A DNA stretch of 64,000 nt from Babylonia areolata (taxonomy: Eukaryota; Mollusca; Gastropoda; Neogastropoda; Buccinidae), in contig NC_134896.1 in NCBI RefSeq assembly GCF_041734735.1, forward strand, positions 56,149,536 through 56,213,535, in the 5' to 3' direction. The notes under the pieces were generated by a model. The model ran no database searches. It saw nothing but the letters and a program-made list of their open reading frames with translations, and was not told the origin of the DNA. This document shows positions 21,840 through 32,463 of the stretch, piece by piece. The translations under genes were made by a program, and so were the position numbers. Position 1 is the stretch's first letter, and the number at the start of each line of letters is the position of its first letter.

Positions 21840-24800
21840 TTCTTGACATTTACGTCAGAAAATATTCACTCTGTGTATGTCGGTCACTAAATAATCTTTC
21901 ACTGGCATAACCCTCAAACCACATCTTGCCCTGAATGTTCTTGCTAAAAACTTCAGGAAATGTTTTGACTTAAACACCCATCCCTGAAAATTCCGCTATC
22001 AAAATTTGTTCATCAATGATCACAGTAATGACCAACTAACCAGAAATCAAGCTATGTTCCCAAGCGAGCACACTCATAAACATAATAATAATTATACAAG
22101 TAATGCACACATGTATCAGATTCTCCTTCCGAACAGCATGATTAGAATTATCCCTTGTGTGCATTCTCAAATTAATTTATGTAAAAATGGAAGAGAAAAA
22201 AAAAAAAGCACACACCTACTTGGGAAATAAACTTGTGTACACATCCACATTCACACATACATCAGTAAGCACAAACTGTAACAGAAAAAAAAGAAAAAGA
22301 TGGACTATAAGTCTACAAAATACAATAACAACAAATAGCAAAAAAAACAGCTGATAATCAATACTAAACTGTTTTCTCCCAGCCCCCCCTCCCCTCCCCC
22401 CGCTCCCAACTGACTTCAAAACAATATAAATTCAAATACATCAGACATGATGCAGCCATTTCTCATGACTGGTATGTAAAAGAACTCCACCCACACAAGG
22501 ACTGATGGTAGTCAAGTTGTGACAAAATTAAAAACAACAAATCCTGAAATATGTGTACAGTAAAATACTGAATCGGGCAGTCAGGACATCATATCATGAT
22601 CAGATAGATGCAATACTAAATTATGAAAAAAAGAAAAGAAAAAGGAAATGATAAAAAACTAAAACCTCAGCCAAGTCAATAACACACCGAATGGCATTTT
22701 AAAAGAATCAATGTCCCTCAGGACATCATATTATGATCAGATAAATACTTTTCTTTTTTTTAATGAAATTAAAAAAACAAACAAAAAAACCCTCAGCCAA
22801 GTAAATTCAAAAGAATCAATTTCCCTCTTTCCCTTGTCAGTTTTTTTTACAGCACGTAATGCGTAGCCTTGGGCACAAAATAATGTCGTTTCTAAATACT
22901 GTTTTCAAACCACAACAAACTTCAAAGGTAATCACGGGGGTGACAAGAACAGCTGGCATGCCTTTAGCCCTCCCCCACCATCCTCCCTCTCAACCCTCAA
23001 ACTGCCTAATTTTATAGTCAGTTGGGCTGTAAACAAGGTAATTCTAATTCCTTCTCTATTCTAATTCCTTCTCCAATACTCCTCCTCCTCTGTACAATTT
23101 TTTTTCATGCTGTTTTCCTGACCAACTGCGCATCACCAGTGTCAGGAGAAGAGACAAACGAAGCACCTACACCCTTCTTACACAACAACACAAGCATTCA
23201 TGTATGTCTGCAGTTGAACTTACAGTCACTCAGCGCTCCGAGTCAATGATTGTGGGAATCTGATAATGACAAACTGTCCCCAGCTTTGGTGACCACTTCC
23301 GCTAACGCTACTAAAGCAAGGTGAACTGGAATGGACAAGTAACCTTGCTTAATCAAGCCGCCCTAATAACCGATTCATAATGGCCATTAATCCTAATCAA
23401 CTTCATGAATAAGCAATCAATATGCTCTAAAATCTACAAACATCACAAAATGTGACAAATCAAAGTTGGACTGGCTGGCAATAAATGTATGCGGGGTGGT
23501 ATGTTTTGTTTTCGATGTTAGACTGATGATTTTGATGACAAATATGATAGGTAAATTGTATAGTACACCGTCCCTCCAAAGAAAGGGCAGATGACTCAGT
23601 ATTTACAACAGAACTTGCTGAGACATCCTTCTTGCCATCTCTGCCTCCCAACACCAACAAAGAAACTGAACCAGAAGACACAAGCACTAACTTAAATGGG
23701 TAAAAGAACATGAGTTCACTACAAGTACAACACAAACGAAATTTATAAAATACATACGTATAATTTTGTAAACAAAAAATAGCATGGTATATGTATATAT
23801 CTGTATATACATATATATATATATATCTATCAATGTTGATTAGTAATTGTATTACATATTCACACATTTATATATTATATGACTTTGTATTTGTAAAATA
23901 CTATTGAGAGATTTTTCTATTTCTTATCACATAATCATACACACTAAAATTTGTGCTGATTTACAGGCTGTATTTAAAAGTAATCATTCTGTTCTGAAAT
24001 AATGAAATCATATGAACTACAAGGCAAGTGACCCCACACTTGTCACTAAAACCTGTCTGAAAAGATACCCTAAACCAATGACCAGTGGATACACTCAATA
24101 ACGAACAGGTTTTGGTTTAAAAAAAATATATAAAAAAAAATAAAAATAAAAAAAGAGAAAAAAAAATGCTTATGGGAAACTTGCATGGGTGCACAAATTC
24201 ACATACACCATACATAAAACACACCATTTGTGAGTGGGGGAAAAAAAGGAAAGCATAAAATCTTATCATGTACACACTGCAATGCACAACTGTTTCATAA
24301 TGCCAGTGAACAATATCATCCCGTGAATGCTTTGGGCATCAAATACGTCAATGAAAGAAAAATTTCCACCGCAAACCCAACATCCAAAAACTGAAAGCAT
24401 CAAAACTAAATGTGCCCGTACATGACCTAGCAAGCCAACAAATCTTGCATTCACACTTTCCTGAAAGACTTCAAATCTGGGCTCCCACTGTACGTCGTTG
24501 CAATCTTTTACTTTTTAAAATTTTTTTCTTCTCCTGTTTTTTTCTCTCACTGGTACAACAGTCTTCTTTGAAGCATACCAGCACAGACACTGCTTGTATT
24601 TAAATTAACAGTTCTCTTTCTTCTTTCCTCCTGTTTTCCATTAACGCCTTGTCCACACTTTGTTTTGAAGTGTGGCGTCAGGATGAGCTGTGTAATGCTG
24701 TGCTCACAACCGTGTGCAGTGTAAGTAATACTTGATCAGATATCATGCTCACAGCAAGCGTCAAAGACTGGCAGAGTTATTGCTCCTCATTCCCTTAACC

Positions 24801-24841
24801 CTGTAGGGCTTCCTTTTAAATGCTACTTTCCGTTGCTCCAC
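21840..24841. other. No recognisable gene
   Basis: Three kilobases of A-rich sequence with homopolymer runs, a C-rich tract at about 22381-22405 and a (TA)n tract near 23811-23828. A short duplicate is visible: GGACATCATATxATGATCAGATA at about 22585 and 22723. No exon, SINE or LINE recognised. Confidence 0.5.
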
Positions 24842-24940
24842 TTGGGCCGACTAATAGTCTTGCACAGGGCAGGAGTCCAACCCCTGCCGGAGACTGCACC
24901 AGTCGGTCACGGTATGGTATGCGTAACTAAATGATGGGCT
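24842..24940 (+). repeat. Interspersed repeat family D copy
   Basis: CTTGCACAGGGCAGGAGTCC, CCTGCCGGAGACTGCACCAG and GGTCACGGTATGGTATGCGT; diverged from the member at 39238-39327. Same orientation as the other copies. Confidence 0.75.
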
Positions 24941-25749
24941 GTTTAAAATGAAGTAAATCAACAGCAAGATAAAAAGGGGAAACTCCTTACCGCTTTGCAA
25001 ATCTTTTTTTTTTATTTTTTTTTAATACATATTCAAGGCTAGCCACAGCTGACAAGATACTTCACACTACGAAACCTACCCACTTCATATTTCACACACT
25101 TCGAGCACAGCTAAAATCTTCACTCCTTCCACTGGCTGTAGTTTTCACAACTTTCAGTGTAAACGTTGATGCTGCGACAGGGTGTCGCTTCACGCTCCAC
25201 AAACGATGCGTGTCATCAGTGACTGACCACCCTACGTCCATGTGCAAAACGCACCACGCAATCCTCAGCTTGAAGAATGCCAATGGCCCAGATACAGAAA
25301 GCAGTCTCAAGCTTTTTCGGAACCCAAAAGGCCAGGTTACAGCACAGGTTAGGTATGAAGCGCGGACACGGGTACAATTATGGAAACGGCTCTTTCAGCA
25401 AGCACTGGGAGGGCAGCTGTTTTTATCCACCTGATCTGCCGCCTTGTCTTACTGGCGCAGCTGTCTCTAGGCAGATTCTACAAACAACAATGGTGATGAT
25501 GACAGTTATGACGACAACCAACACCAAACACTGAACTAAACAAGGAACTAAGCATAAGATATTTAAAAGTCAGGACAAAAGCAACCAAAGGGGCAAAACC
25601 ATGAGATATTATAAAGTCAGGACTGAGCAAGAAGACAAAGAACAAAGCATAAGATGCAGGGCAGTCAGGACAAAACCCAAACAAAAGACAAATCATATGA
25701 CAGTGGAAAGCCAGGATGTGTCAGACTGGAATGGTCTCCAAATGGCCGA
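24941..25749. other. No recognisable gene
   Basis: No family-like frame. A short direct repeat precedes the satellite: ACTAAGCATAAGATATTTAAA-AGTCAGGAC-type blocks at about 25550, 25597 and 25645 (AGTCAGGACAAA/TGAGCAA), suggesting an older, decayed tandem unit of about 50 bp. Confidence 0.5.
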
Positions 25750-27072
25750 GCTGCTGACCGGATCAACCTCACCAGCAATGAAAGCTGCTGACCGGATCAA
25801 CCTCACCAGCAATGAAAGCTGCTGACCGGATCATCCTCACCAGCAATGAAAGCTGCTGACCGGATCAACCTCACCAGCAATGAAAGCTGCTGACCGGATC
25901 ATCCTCACCAGCAATGAAAGCTGCTGACCGGATCATCCTCACCAGCAATGAAAGCTGCTGACCGGATCAACCTCACCAGCAATGAAAGCTGCTGACCAGA
26001 TCAACCTCACCAGCAATGAAAGCTGCTGACCGGATCATCCTCACCAGCAATGAAAGCTGCTGACCGGATCAACCTCACCAGCAATGAAAGCTGCTGACCA
26101 GATCAACCTCACCAGCAATGAAAGCTGCTGACCGGATCATCCTCACCAGCAATGAAAGCTGCTGACCAGATCAACCTCACCAGCAATGAAAGCTGCTGAC
26201 CGGATCATCCTCACCAGCAATGAAAGCTGCTGACCAGATCAACCTCACCAGCAATGAAAGCTGCTGACCGGATCATCCTCACCAGCAATGAAAGCTGCTG
26301 ACCAGATCAACCTCACCAGCAATGAAAGCTGCTGACCGGATCATCCTCACCAGCAATGAAAGCTGCTGACCAGATCAACCTCACCAGCAATGAAAGCTGC
26401 TGACCGGATCATCCTCACCAGCAATGAAAGCTGCTGACCAGATCAACCTCACCAGCAATGAAAGCTGCTGACCGGATCATCCTCACCAGCAATGAAAGCT
26501 GCTGACCAGATCAACCTCACCAGCAATGAAAGCTGCTGACCGGATCATCCTCACCAGCAATGAAAGCTGCTGACCGGATCAACCTCACCAGCAATGAAAG
26601 CTGCTGACCGGATCAACCTCACCAGCAATGAAAGCTGCTGACCGATCAACCTCACCAGCAATGAAAGCTGCTGACCGGATCAACCTCACCAGCAATGAAA
26701 GCTGCTGACCAGATCAACCTCACCAGCAATGAAAGCTGCTGACCGGATCAACCTCACCAGCAATGAAAGCTGCTGACCGGATCAACCTCACCAGCAATGA
26801 AAGCTGCTGACCGGATCAACCTCACCAGCAATGAAAGCTGCTGACCGGATCATCCTCACCAGCAATGAAAGCTGCTGACCGGATCAACCTCACCAGCAAT
26901 GAAAGCTGCTGACCGGATCAACCTCACCAGCAATGAAAGCTGCTGACCAGATCAACCTCACCAGCAATGAAAGCTGCTGACCGGATCATCCTCACCAGCA
27001 ATGAAAGCTGCTGACCAGATCAACCTCACCAGCAATGAAAGCTGCTGACCGGATCATCCTCACCAGCAATGA
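25750..27072. repeat. 34-bp satellite, about 39 units
   Basis: Unit GCTGCTGACCGGATCAACCT plus CACCAGCAATGAAA, 34 bp. The units differ mainly at two positions, giving three types: CGGATCAACC, CGGATCATCC and CAGATCAACC. From about 26095 to 26570 the types CAGATCAACC and CGGATCATCC alternate strictly for about seven rounds, a 68-bp higher-order unit. One unit near 26641 has lost a base. Confidence 0.97.
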
Positions 27073-27362
27073 GAAGAGCAGCAGATCACTTCTCCTCTCT
27101 TCCTCATCTTTTTTGCAACAAATCGTTTGGTGGTTTTGGGGAGGGGGGGGGGGGTTGTTTTCTTCAGGAATTCACTGGTTTTTGTTCAACATATATCATC
27201 AAGGACATAACCGAAACAAAGGATTTGTCTTCAGACATTTTTTTTTTTTTTAAACCACTGTGGATCAAAGTGAAGAAACTAGAATATCTTGCAGCTGATG
27301 TTCAACTGAAACTCTGAAGTATACTGACAGGTTGAACTTGAATATTTCACGGTGAAATGAAC

Positions 27363-27750
27363 CAGGATATCTCTGTTCTGGCCAGCAGACACTGGGTTCA
27401 AGCCAATCCTGAATTCAGCACTGATGAATCCTCTGTTCTGGCCAACAGACACTGGGTTCAAGCCAATCCTGAATTCAGCACTGATGAATCCTCTGTTCTG
27501 GCCAACAGACACTGGGTTCAAGCCAATCCTGAATTCAGCACTGATGAATCCTCTGTTCTGGCCAACAGACACTGGGTTCAAGCCAATCCTGAATTCAGCA
27601 CTGATGAATCCTGTTCTGGCTAACAGACACTGGGTTCAAGCCAATCCTGAATTCAGCACTGATGAATCCTGTTCTGGCTAACAGACACTGGGTTCAAACC
27701 AACCCTGAATTCAGCACTGATGAATCCTGTTCTGGCCAACAGACACTGGG
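27363..27750. repeat. 60-bp minisatellite, about 6.5 copies
   Basis: Unit ATCCTCTGTTCTGGCCAACA plus GACACTGGGTTCAAGCCAATCCTGAATTCAGCACTGATGA. The first four copies are nearly identical; later ones lose TCT, making them 57 bp. The length is divisible by 3, so frames stay open on both strands without being genes. Confidence 0.95.
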
Positions 27751-28299
27751 TCTAATCAACAGTGCTGACAGACGCATGACAACAATCAACCAACACAGGC
27801 ACAGAACTGTTTGCTGAGAACAACTGATTTCTAACTGTTGTAACCGCAAAAATTGGGGAAATAAACTGAACTTGTTAGCGCTGGAGCTTCCCAGTATTTC
27901 TCCCCTTTTGACTTACATCTTGTAAACAGGCCTATCATGTGTACAAACACAGACATACACACACACACACACACACAGAAACACACACACACACAAAGAA
28001 ACAAACACACACATACACACATTCACTCACACAATTACATGTCTTCCCTCACATTCTGCACACGCTCACTTCCACACACTGAACATCTACGTGGGTACAA
28101 AACACAAATACTGAGCATCAAGGTATCACAGTCAAGACATGTGAACAGCCAAGCTCAACTGCCGAAACTTCAACCATCTATGTTGGTGCAAGAGTCATAT
28201 TACTTGAAGCTTCGCAAACATTTCTACATTTCGTTGGGACCAACAGTGCCTGCAAGGAGAGGGCCAGCAGATGAAGAAAGGTGGAAAATCAGTTAGAAA

Positions 28300-28430
28300 C
28301 CACCCCCGGAAATGGAGCGTGGCTGCCTACATGGTAGGGTAAAAATGGTCATGCACATAAAAGCCCACTCGTGTACATATGAGTGAACGCGGGAGTCGCA
28401 GCCCACAAACGAAGGAGAAGTTAAAAAATC
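28300..28430 (+). mobile_element. SINE family C, 3' end copy
   Basis: CCCCCGGAAATGGAGCGTGG, CTGCCTACATGGTAGGGTAA, CACTCGTGTACATATGAGTG and GGGAGTCGCAGCCCACAAAC, ending GAAGGAGAAG. 5'-truncated. Confidence 0.85.
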
Positions 28431-28467
28431 TCGGAGAACAATTCTGAAAGAATGTCACATGTGAGGG

Positions 28468-28830
28468 AACAGCGGTCTAGTGGCAGTGTACCCAACCAGG
28501 GAAACGAGTGTCCAAGGGATCGATTCTAACATAAACCAAGAATCTTGCTCCACCCTCCATGAGACCAATTGGTGGTCAGGGTGCTGGTCTTTTGGATGAG
28601 ATGACGACTCATGCAGTGTGCACTTAGCATATGTAAAAGAATCCACAGCAGGAACATTGCTGTCTCTGGCAAAAAATGACCAAACTTGATGATAAAACAC
28701 AACCCAAAATGTGCTGTTGCACACGTGGTGACATATTCTTCCTAAACAAAAGCAGCCCCTGTTTCTTACAGCGAAATCTGTTGTGATAAAAAATATGATA
28801 ACAATACAATGCTAAACAGTTCCGGAAATG
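28468..28830 (+). mobile_element. SINE family A, diverged full-length copy
   Basis: Head with A-box-like GCGGTCTAGTGGCAGTG and B-box-like GGGATCGATTCTAAC, the central domain (GTGTGCACTTAGCATATGTA, AAAGAATCCACAGCAGGAAC) and a diverged tail ending CAGCGAAATCTGTTGTGATA. Point mutations throughout suggest an old insertion. Confidence 0.75.
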
Positions 28831-29129
28831 AGCCCTACAGTCACACCATTTCCCCAGGGCACAGGAACGGTCACTACAGACAAAGACACATAATCCCCCT
28901 TTCCAGTGATACACTTCACTACCACTGCTGATGCCTCATGCTAACAGACTCTGTCAGTGTGAAACACACTGGCGGTGACTTCAGAACAGGAGTTAGTCAT
29001 GATCCATGTCTCTGAACTTCAGCTCTGATTCTAAAACCATAAACAACATCACTGAAACAGGAAACGCAGACTTCTTGACATTTTTTCTATGGCTTCCATT
29101 CTTCCTGACATCTGATAGTGGTGAAGACC

Positions 29130-29310
29130 TGTTTAATACTCCCTTCTCACTTTGGATAATTCCTGTACAACATACCTTCCTCTCAATCTGGACAATTCCG
29201 GTATTAAAATACTTTCCCCTCACTTTGGACGATTCCCATATTAAAATACTGTCCTCTCACTTTGGACAATTCTGGTATTAAAATACTTTCCTCTTATTTC
29301 AGAAAATTCT
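29130..29310. repeat. Minisatellite of about 38-42 bp, 4-5 copies
   Basis: Unit CTCACTTTGGACAATTCTGG plus TATTAAAATACTTTCC, each copy diverged. Confidence 0.88.
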
Positions 29311-29596
29311 GGTATTCATTACCATTTACTGACTAGCATTCAGTTTCTAAAACAGATTTTCATTGGCTACGGGACCTGTTCCATCCATTCAGAATACAGC
29401 ATTCTGAGCTGGTTTAAACATGCTGCTTTGGCAACACACAGTCTGTTCGAGATCAGGTTCAGAGAGGTCTCTGTCGACTGCCAACGGATGCATATGTTTA
29501 TACATCAGCCGCTAACTTGATGATCAATGGTTTCATTATTGCACCATGCCCATCAAGCTAATCACATCAATCTGAATCATCCCAGAAGTATATAAA

Positions 29597-29655
29597 TGTC
29601 AGATCCCTGCCGAAGTCTGCACTAGTTGGGTCACAGTTAAGTATGTGTAATTAAA
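29597..29655 (+). repeat. Interspersed repeat family D, short 3' copy
   Basis: CAGATCCCTGCCGAAGTCTG, CACTAGTTGGGTCACAGTTA and AGTATGTGTAATTA. The most truncated of the five copies. Confidence 0.8.
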
Positions 29656-30663
29656 AAGAAAATGCTAAGTCAGGAACTAAACAAAAAACATGGCATGTCC
29701 ATAAACTCTTGAGAATAGACGTGTATGCCATATATACCATTATCCACTTCCCCACCCCCTCCAGATCGGAATAAAGGGATGAGGGCAAAATACGCCAGTG
29801 AAACAGGATCACTGTCATGTACTGGAGTTGTCAAGAAGTCAGCACACAGCAAAAGCTAGGAGACGACACGAACTGAACTGACACACAATGGACAAAAGAA
29901 GAAAGATGCAGACAGAAAAATTGGGATTGATTTCAAACTGCAGTACCTGAAAAAAACAAAAACAAAAACAAAAACAAAAACAAGCAAGAAGAAATCTGTA
30001 TAAAACGAGCAAATAATATCATATCAAGAAGAATAAGTCATGCGCATGACTGAAACGGCCAAATCAAATTTAGCTTTTACACCTTTTTAAAAAGCAGTAT
30101 TGACCTGGTGTGGTAACTTTGCCATTCCTGAATAACTACTTTCTCAAGGAAGATCAGATGGCCAAGTGAAATCAACCATATCATTTCATGTACCCTTCAA
30201 ACAGTTTTGCGCTGATCTCACTTTCAATTATGGTCTCACTTGACAAGTAGCGAAGACAGACTCTATATTAAACACTGAACAAAAATAAGTACTACATTTA
30301 TGCATATCGAACTCTAAACTGAAAATAATTGGCTTCAGTCAGCATCAATTCTCAATCGTTATACAAAATATCATTACAACATACAGGAAAATCCATCTAT
30401 AGTAGTGCTGAACAGTGCTAACCAGAAAAACAACTGTTGTTTTGTGTGTATGAACCAATAATTAAGAGTCAGTAGAAACTGTCATGAATCCATTCTGACA
30501 CTGTCATAAATCTTTGCTAACATGATTTCTTTTTTCATTCCTTTTCTTCAACATTCTATACAGACACATTTAGACAGACTGACAGACCTCACGTAAGGAT
30601 CTTGGGTCATTCTAAATCAACCTCACTTTGTTTCCTATTGCAGAGAGAGATGTAAATACTGCT

Positions 30664-30895
30664 TGGGAATTATTCAGAAGACATCACCCTCACTTTCATG
30701 ATAGCAGTTGATTGTAACCAGTGATAATCCTTCAAAACATGGGAATTATTCAGAAGACATCACCCTCACTTTCATGATAGCAGTTGATTGTAACCAGTGA
30801 TAATCCTTCAAAACATGGGAATTATTCAGAAGACACCACCCTCACTTTCATGATAGCAGTTGATTGTGTAACCAGTGATAATCCTTCAAAACAAA
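30664..30895. repeat. 76-bp tandem repeat, 3 copies
   Basis: Unit GGGAATTATTCAGAAGACAT plus CACCCTCACTTTCATGATAG and on to CCTTCAAAACAT. The copies differ at a few positions only, so the array is young. Confidence 0.95.
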
Positions 30896-31157
30896 ACCAG
30901 CCGACCAGCAAGGTGATGGGGAGGAGAACTGAAACTATCAGCAACTGGTGCCATGCTTCAGTGGAATACAAGTTTGCAGAAACATGACACACACATGAAA
31001 AAAATGAAAATAAAAAAAGGATTAAAAAAAAAAAAAGACTTCAAAATCATGATACACCAAAAAACCCCAAAAAAACAGCTTGTTGAAGGCAGGGTGAGAG
31101 AGACCGGGGTTGATGATGATCAAACAATGGATGAAAGGTCAGTGAAAACTCAACAAG

Positions 31158-31445
31158 AAACCAGGAGGGGAGGTAAAAACAGTGAATCCAGAAGGGGAGA
31201 TAAAAACAGTCAATCCAGGAGGGGAGGTAAAAACAGTGAATCCAGAAGGGGAGATAAAAACAGTCAATCCAGGAGGGGAAGTAAAAAGAGTGAATCCAGA
31301 AGGGGAGGTAAAAACAGTCAATCCAAGTGGGAGGTAAAAACAGTCAATCCAGAAGGGGAGATAAAAACAGTCAATCCAGGAGGGGAAGTAAAAAGAATGA
31401 ATCCAGAAGGGGAGGTAAAAACAGTTGATCCAGGAGAGGAGATGA
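31158..31445. repeat. 27-bp minisatellite with 54-bp higher-order unit
   Basis: Units AGGAGGGGAGGTAAAAACAG-TGAATCC and AGAAGGGGAGATAAAAACAG-TCAATCC alternate, about ten 27-bp units. The Arg/Lys/Ser-rich plus-strand frame and its minus-strand mirror exist because 27 is divisible by 3. Confidence 0.93.
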
Positions 31446-32221
31446 AAAAAAACCCATCGATCCCTGCTGACAAGGTCAGCAAGGCAAAAGCAGTAAGGTC
31501 TGATGTCAATATTGCAGGCAAACCAAGGCATACCATGGGTGACCCCAACAGCCGCTCACAGAAACCTCCAAGGACAAAGCCTGGTGACACGGCCCAAGCG
31601 CTTTGAGACTGGCATGACCACTGTTCGCTGGATCATTCACAGACACCGATATCTCATAGACGGTCCTCTTGCGACGTCATGCTACACTGTGTTTGCTTCA
31701 AAGCTCTGGACGGGGCTCTTCTGGCAGACACTCCAGGGCATCGACATCCGGTTCCGTTTCAGTAGCTGACAACATGGCGAGACAGCGCAAGGTGAGACCT
31801 CTGTTCTCAGCTTTCTGTGCAGGACGGCCAACCAACAGCAGCACAGCGGGACCCTCCGGGCATGGGGAAAATCACCACAGCTAAAAACAGCCCTTAACTC
31901 GGAAGCCTAACCGGAAATACTCTGCCCAAACGTTGGCCAAAATGCGCTCCGTCCATTACTTGTCGGATGCGCAAGGGAAGTCAACCGTCTAGGAGGTTGT
32001 TAGTGTCTAAATGGATGGATGAACAGTTCCAACCCGAAGTGTGGTGGACACAGGAGAAGTCAGAGAGCGTGGGGCAGGCAAGACAGTCAACTATCATCAC
32101 CATCCTGGGAGGGAAGAAATCCAGTCGAGAGACAAGGGGCGCGGAGAACGGCAAGAAAAGAAGGAGAGGCAGAGGGGTGTCGTCGTTGCGTGTTGCCTGG
32201 AAAGCCGAGTTGACACAGGAA

Positions 32222-32330
32222 GTGGGGGCGGTGGGGAGGGGGGGTGAGGGGGGCTGTGGGGGCAGCTGAGGGGTAGTTGGACAGTGGGGGGGGTGGGGGG
32301 GGGAGGTTTTAGGGCGGAAGGGGGAGGCGG
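32222..32330. repeat. G-tract cluster directly downstream of the pellino stop
   Basis: The plus strand has more than ten runs of four or more G (GTGGGGGGGGTGGGGGGGGG and similar). It begins 10 bases past the pellino stop codon, so the mRNA is C-rich here and the template strand G-rich. Confidence 0.9.
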
Positions 32331-32339
32331 AGCGCAGTG

Positions 32340-32463
32340 TCAGTCAGTGTTGTCCTGGAAGATGAGCTTGATGAAGGGGGTGGCCTGCAGAGGGGTGGAG
32401 CAGAAGGGACAGATGGTGTGGAAGCCTTGCGAGCCGTGCGGCACCTGTACCTGAGACCAGTAC
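32340..32463 (-). CDS. PELI: Pellino exon 9 (last)
   Basis: Acceptor CCCCCCTTCAG before 32463. It completes Lys414, then YWSQVQVPHGSQGFHTICPF CSTPL.. and IKLIFQDNTD with TGA at 32342-32340. It supplies the last CPxC zinc-ligand pair (432 and 435). Confidence 0.97.

Noticed and set aside
27279-27681. Overlapping repeat-protein frames on both strands
   Set aside because: A 60-bp minisatellite with no stops in several frames; both strands are equally open, which argues against coding.
28455-28914. Minus-strand frames of about 90 codons
   Set aside because: Antisense reading of a diverged SINE family A copy.
30953-31606. 217-codon Lys/Arg/Ser-rich frame
   Set aside because: Mostly the 27-bp minisatellite; the minus strand is equally open.
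31770-31800. Possible plus-strand first exon ATGGCGAGACAGCGCAAG/GTGAGA
   Set aside because: Good donor and start context, but no downstream exon or family match, and it lies antisense to the possible pellino 3' region. Six codons are too few to support.
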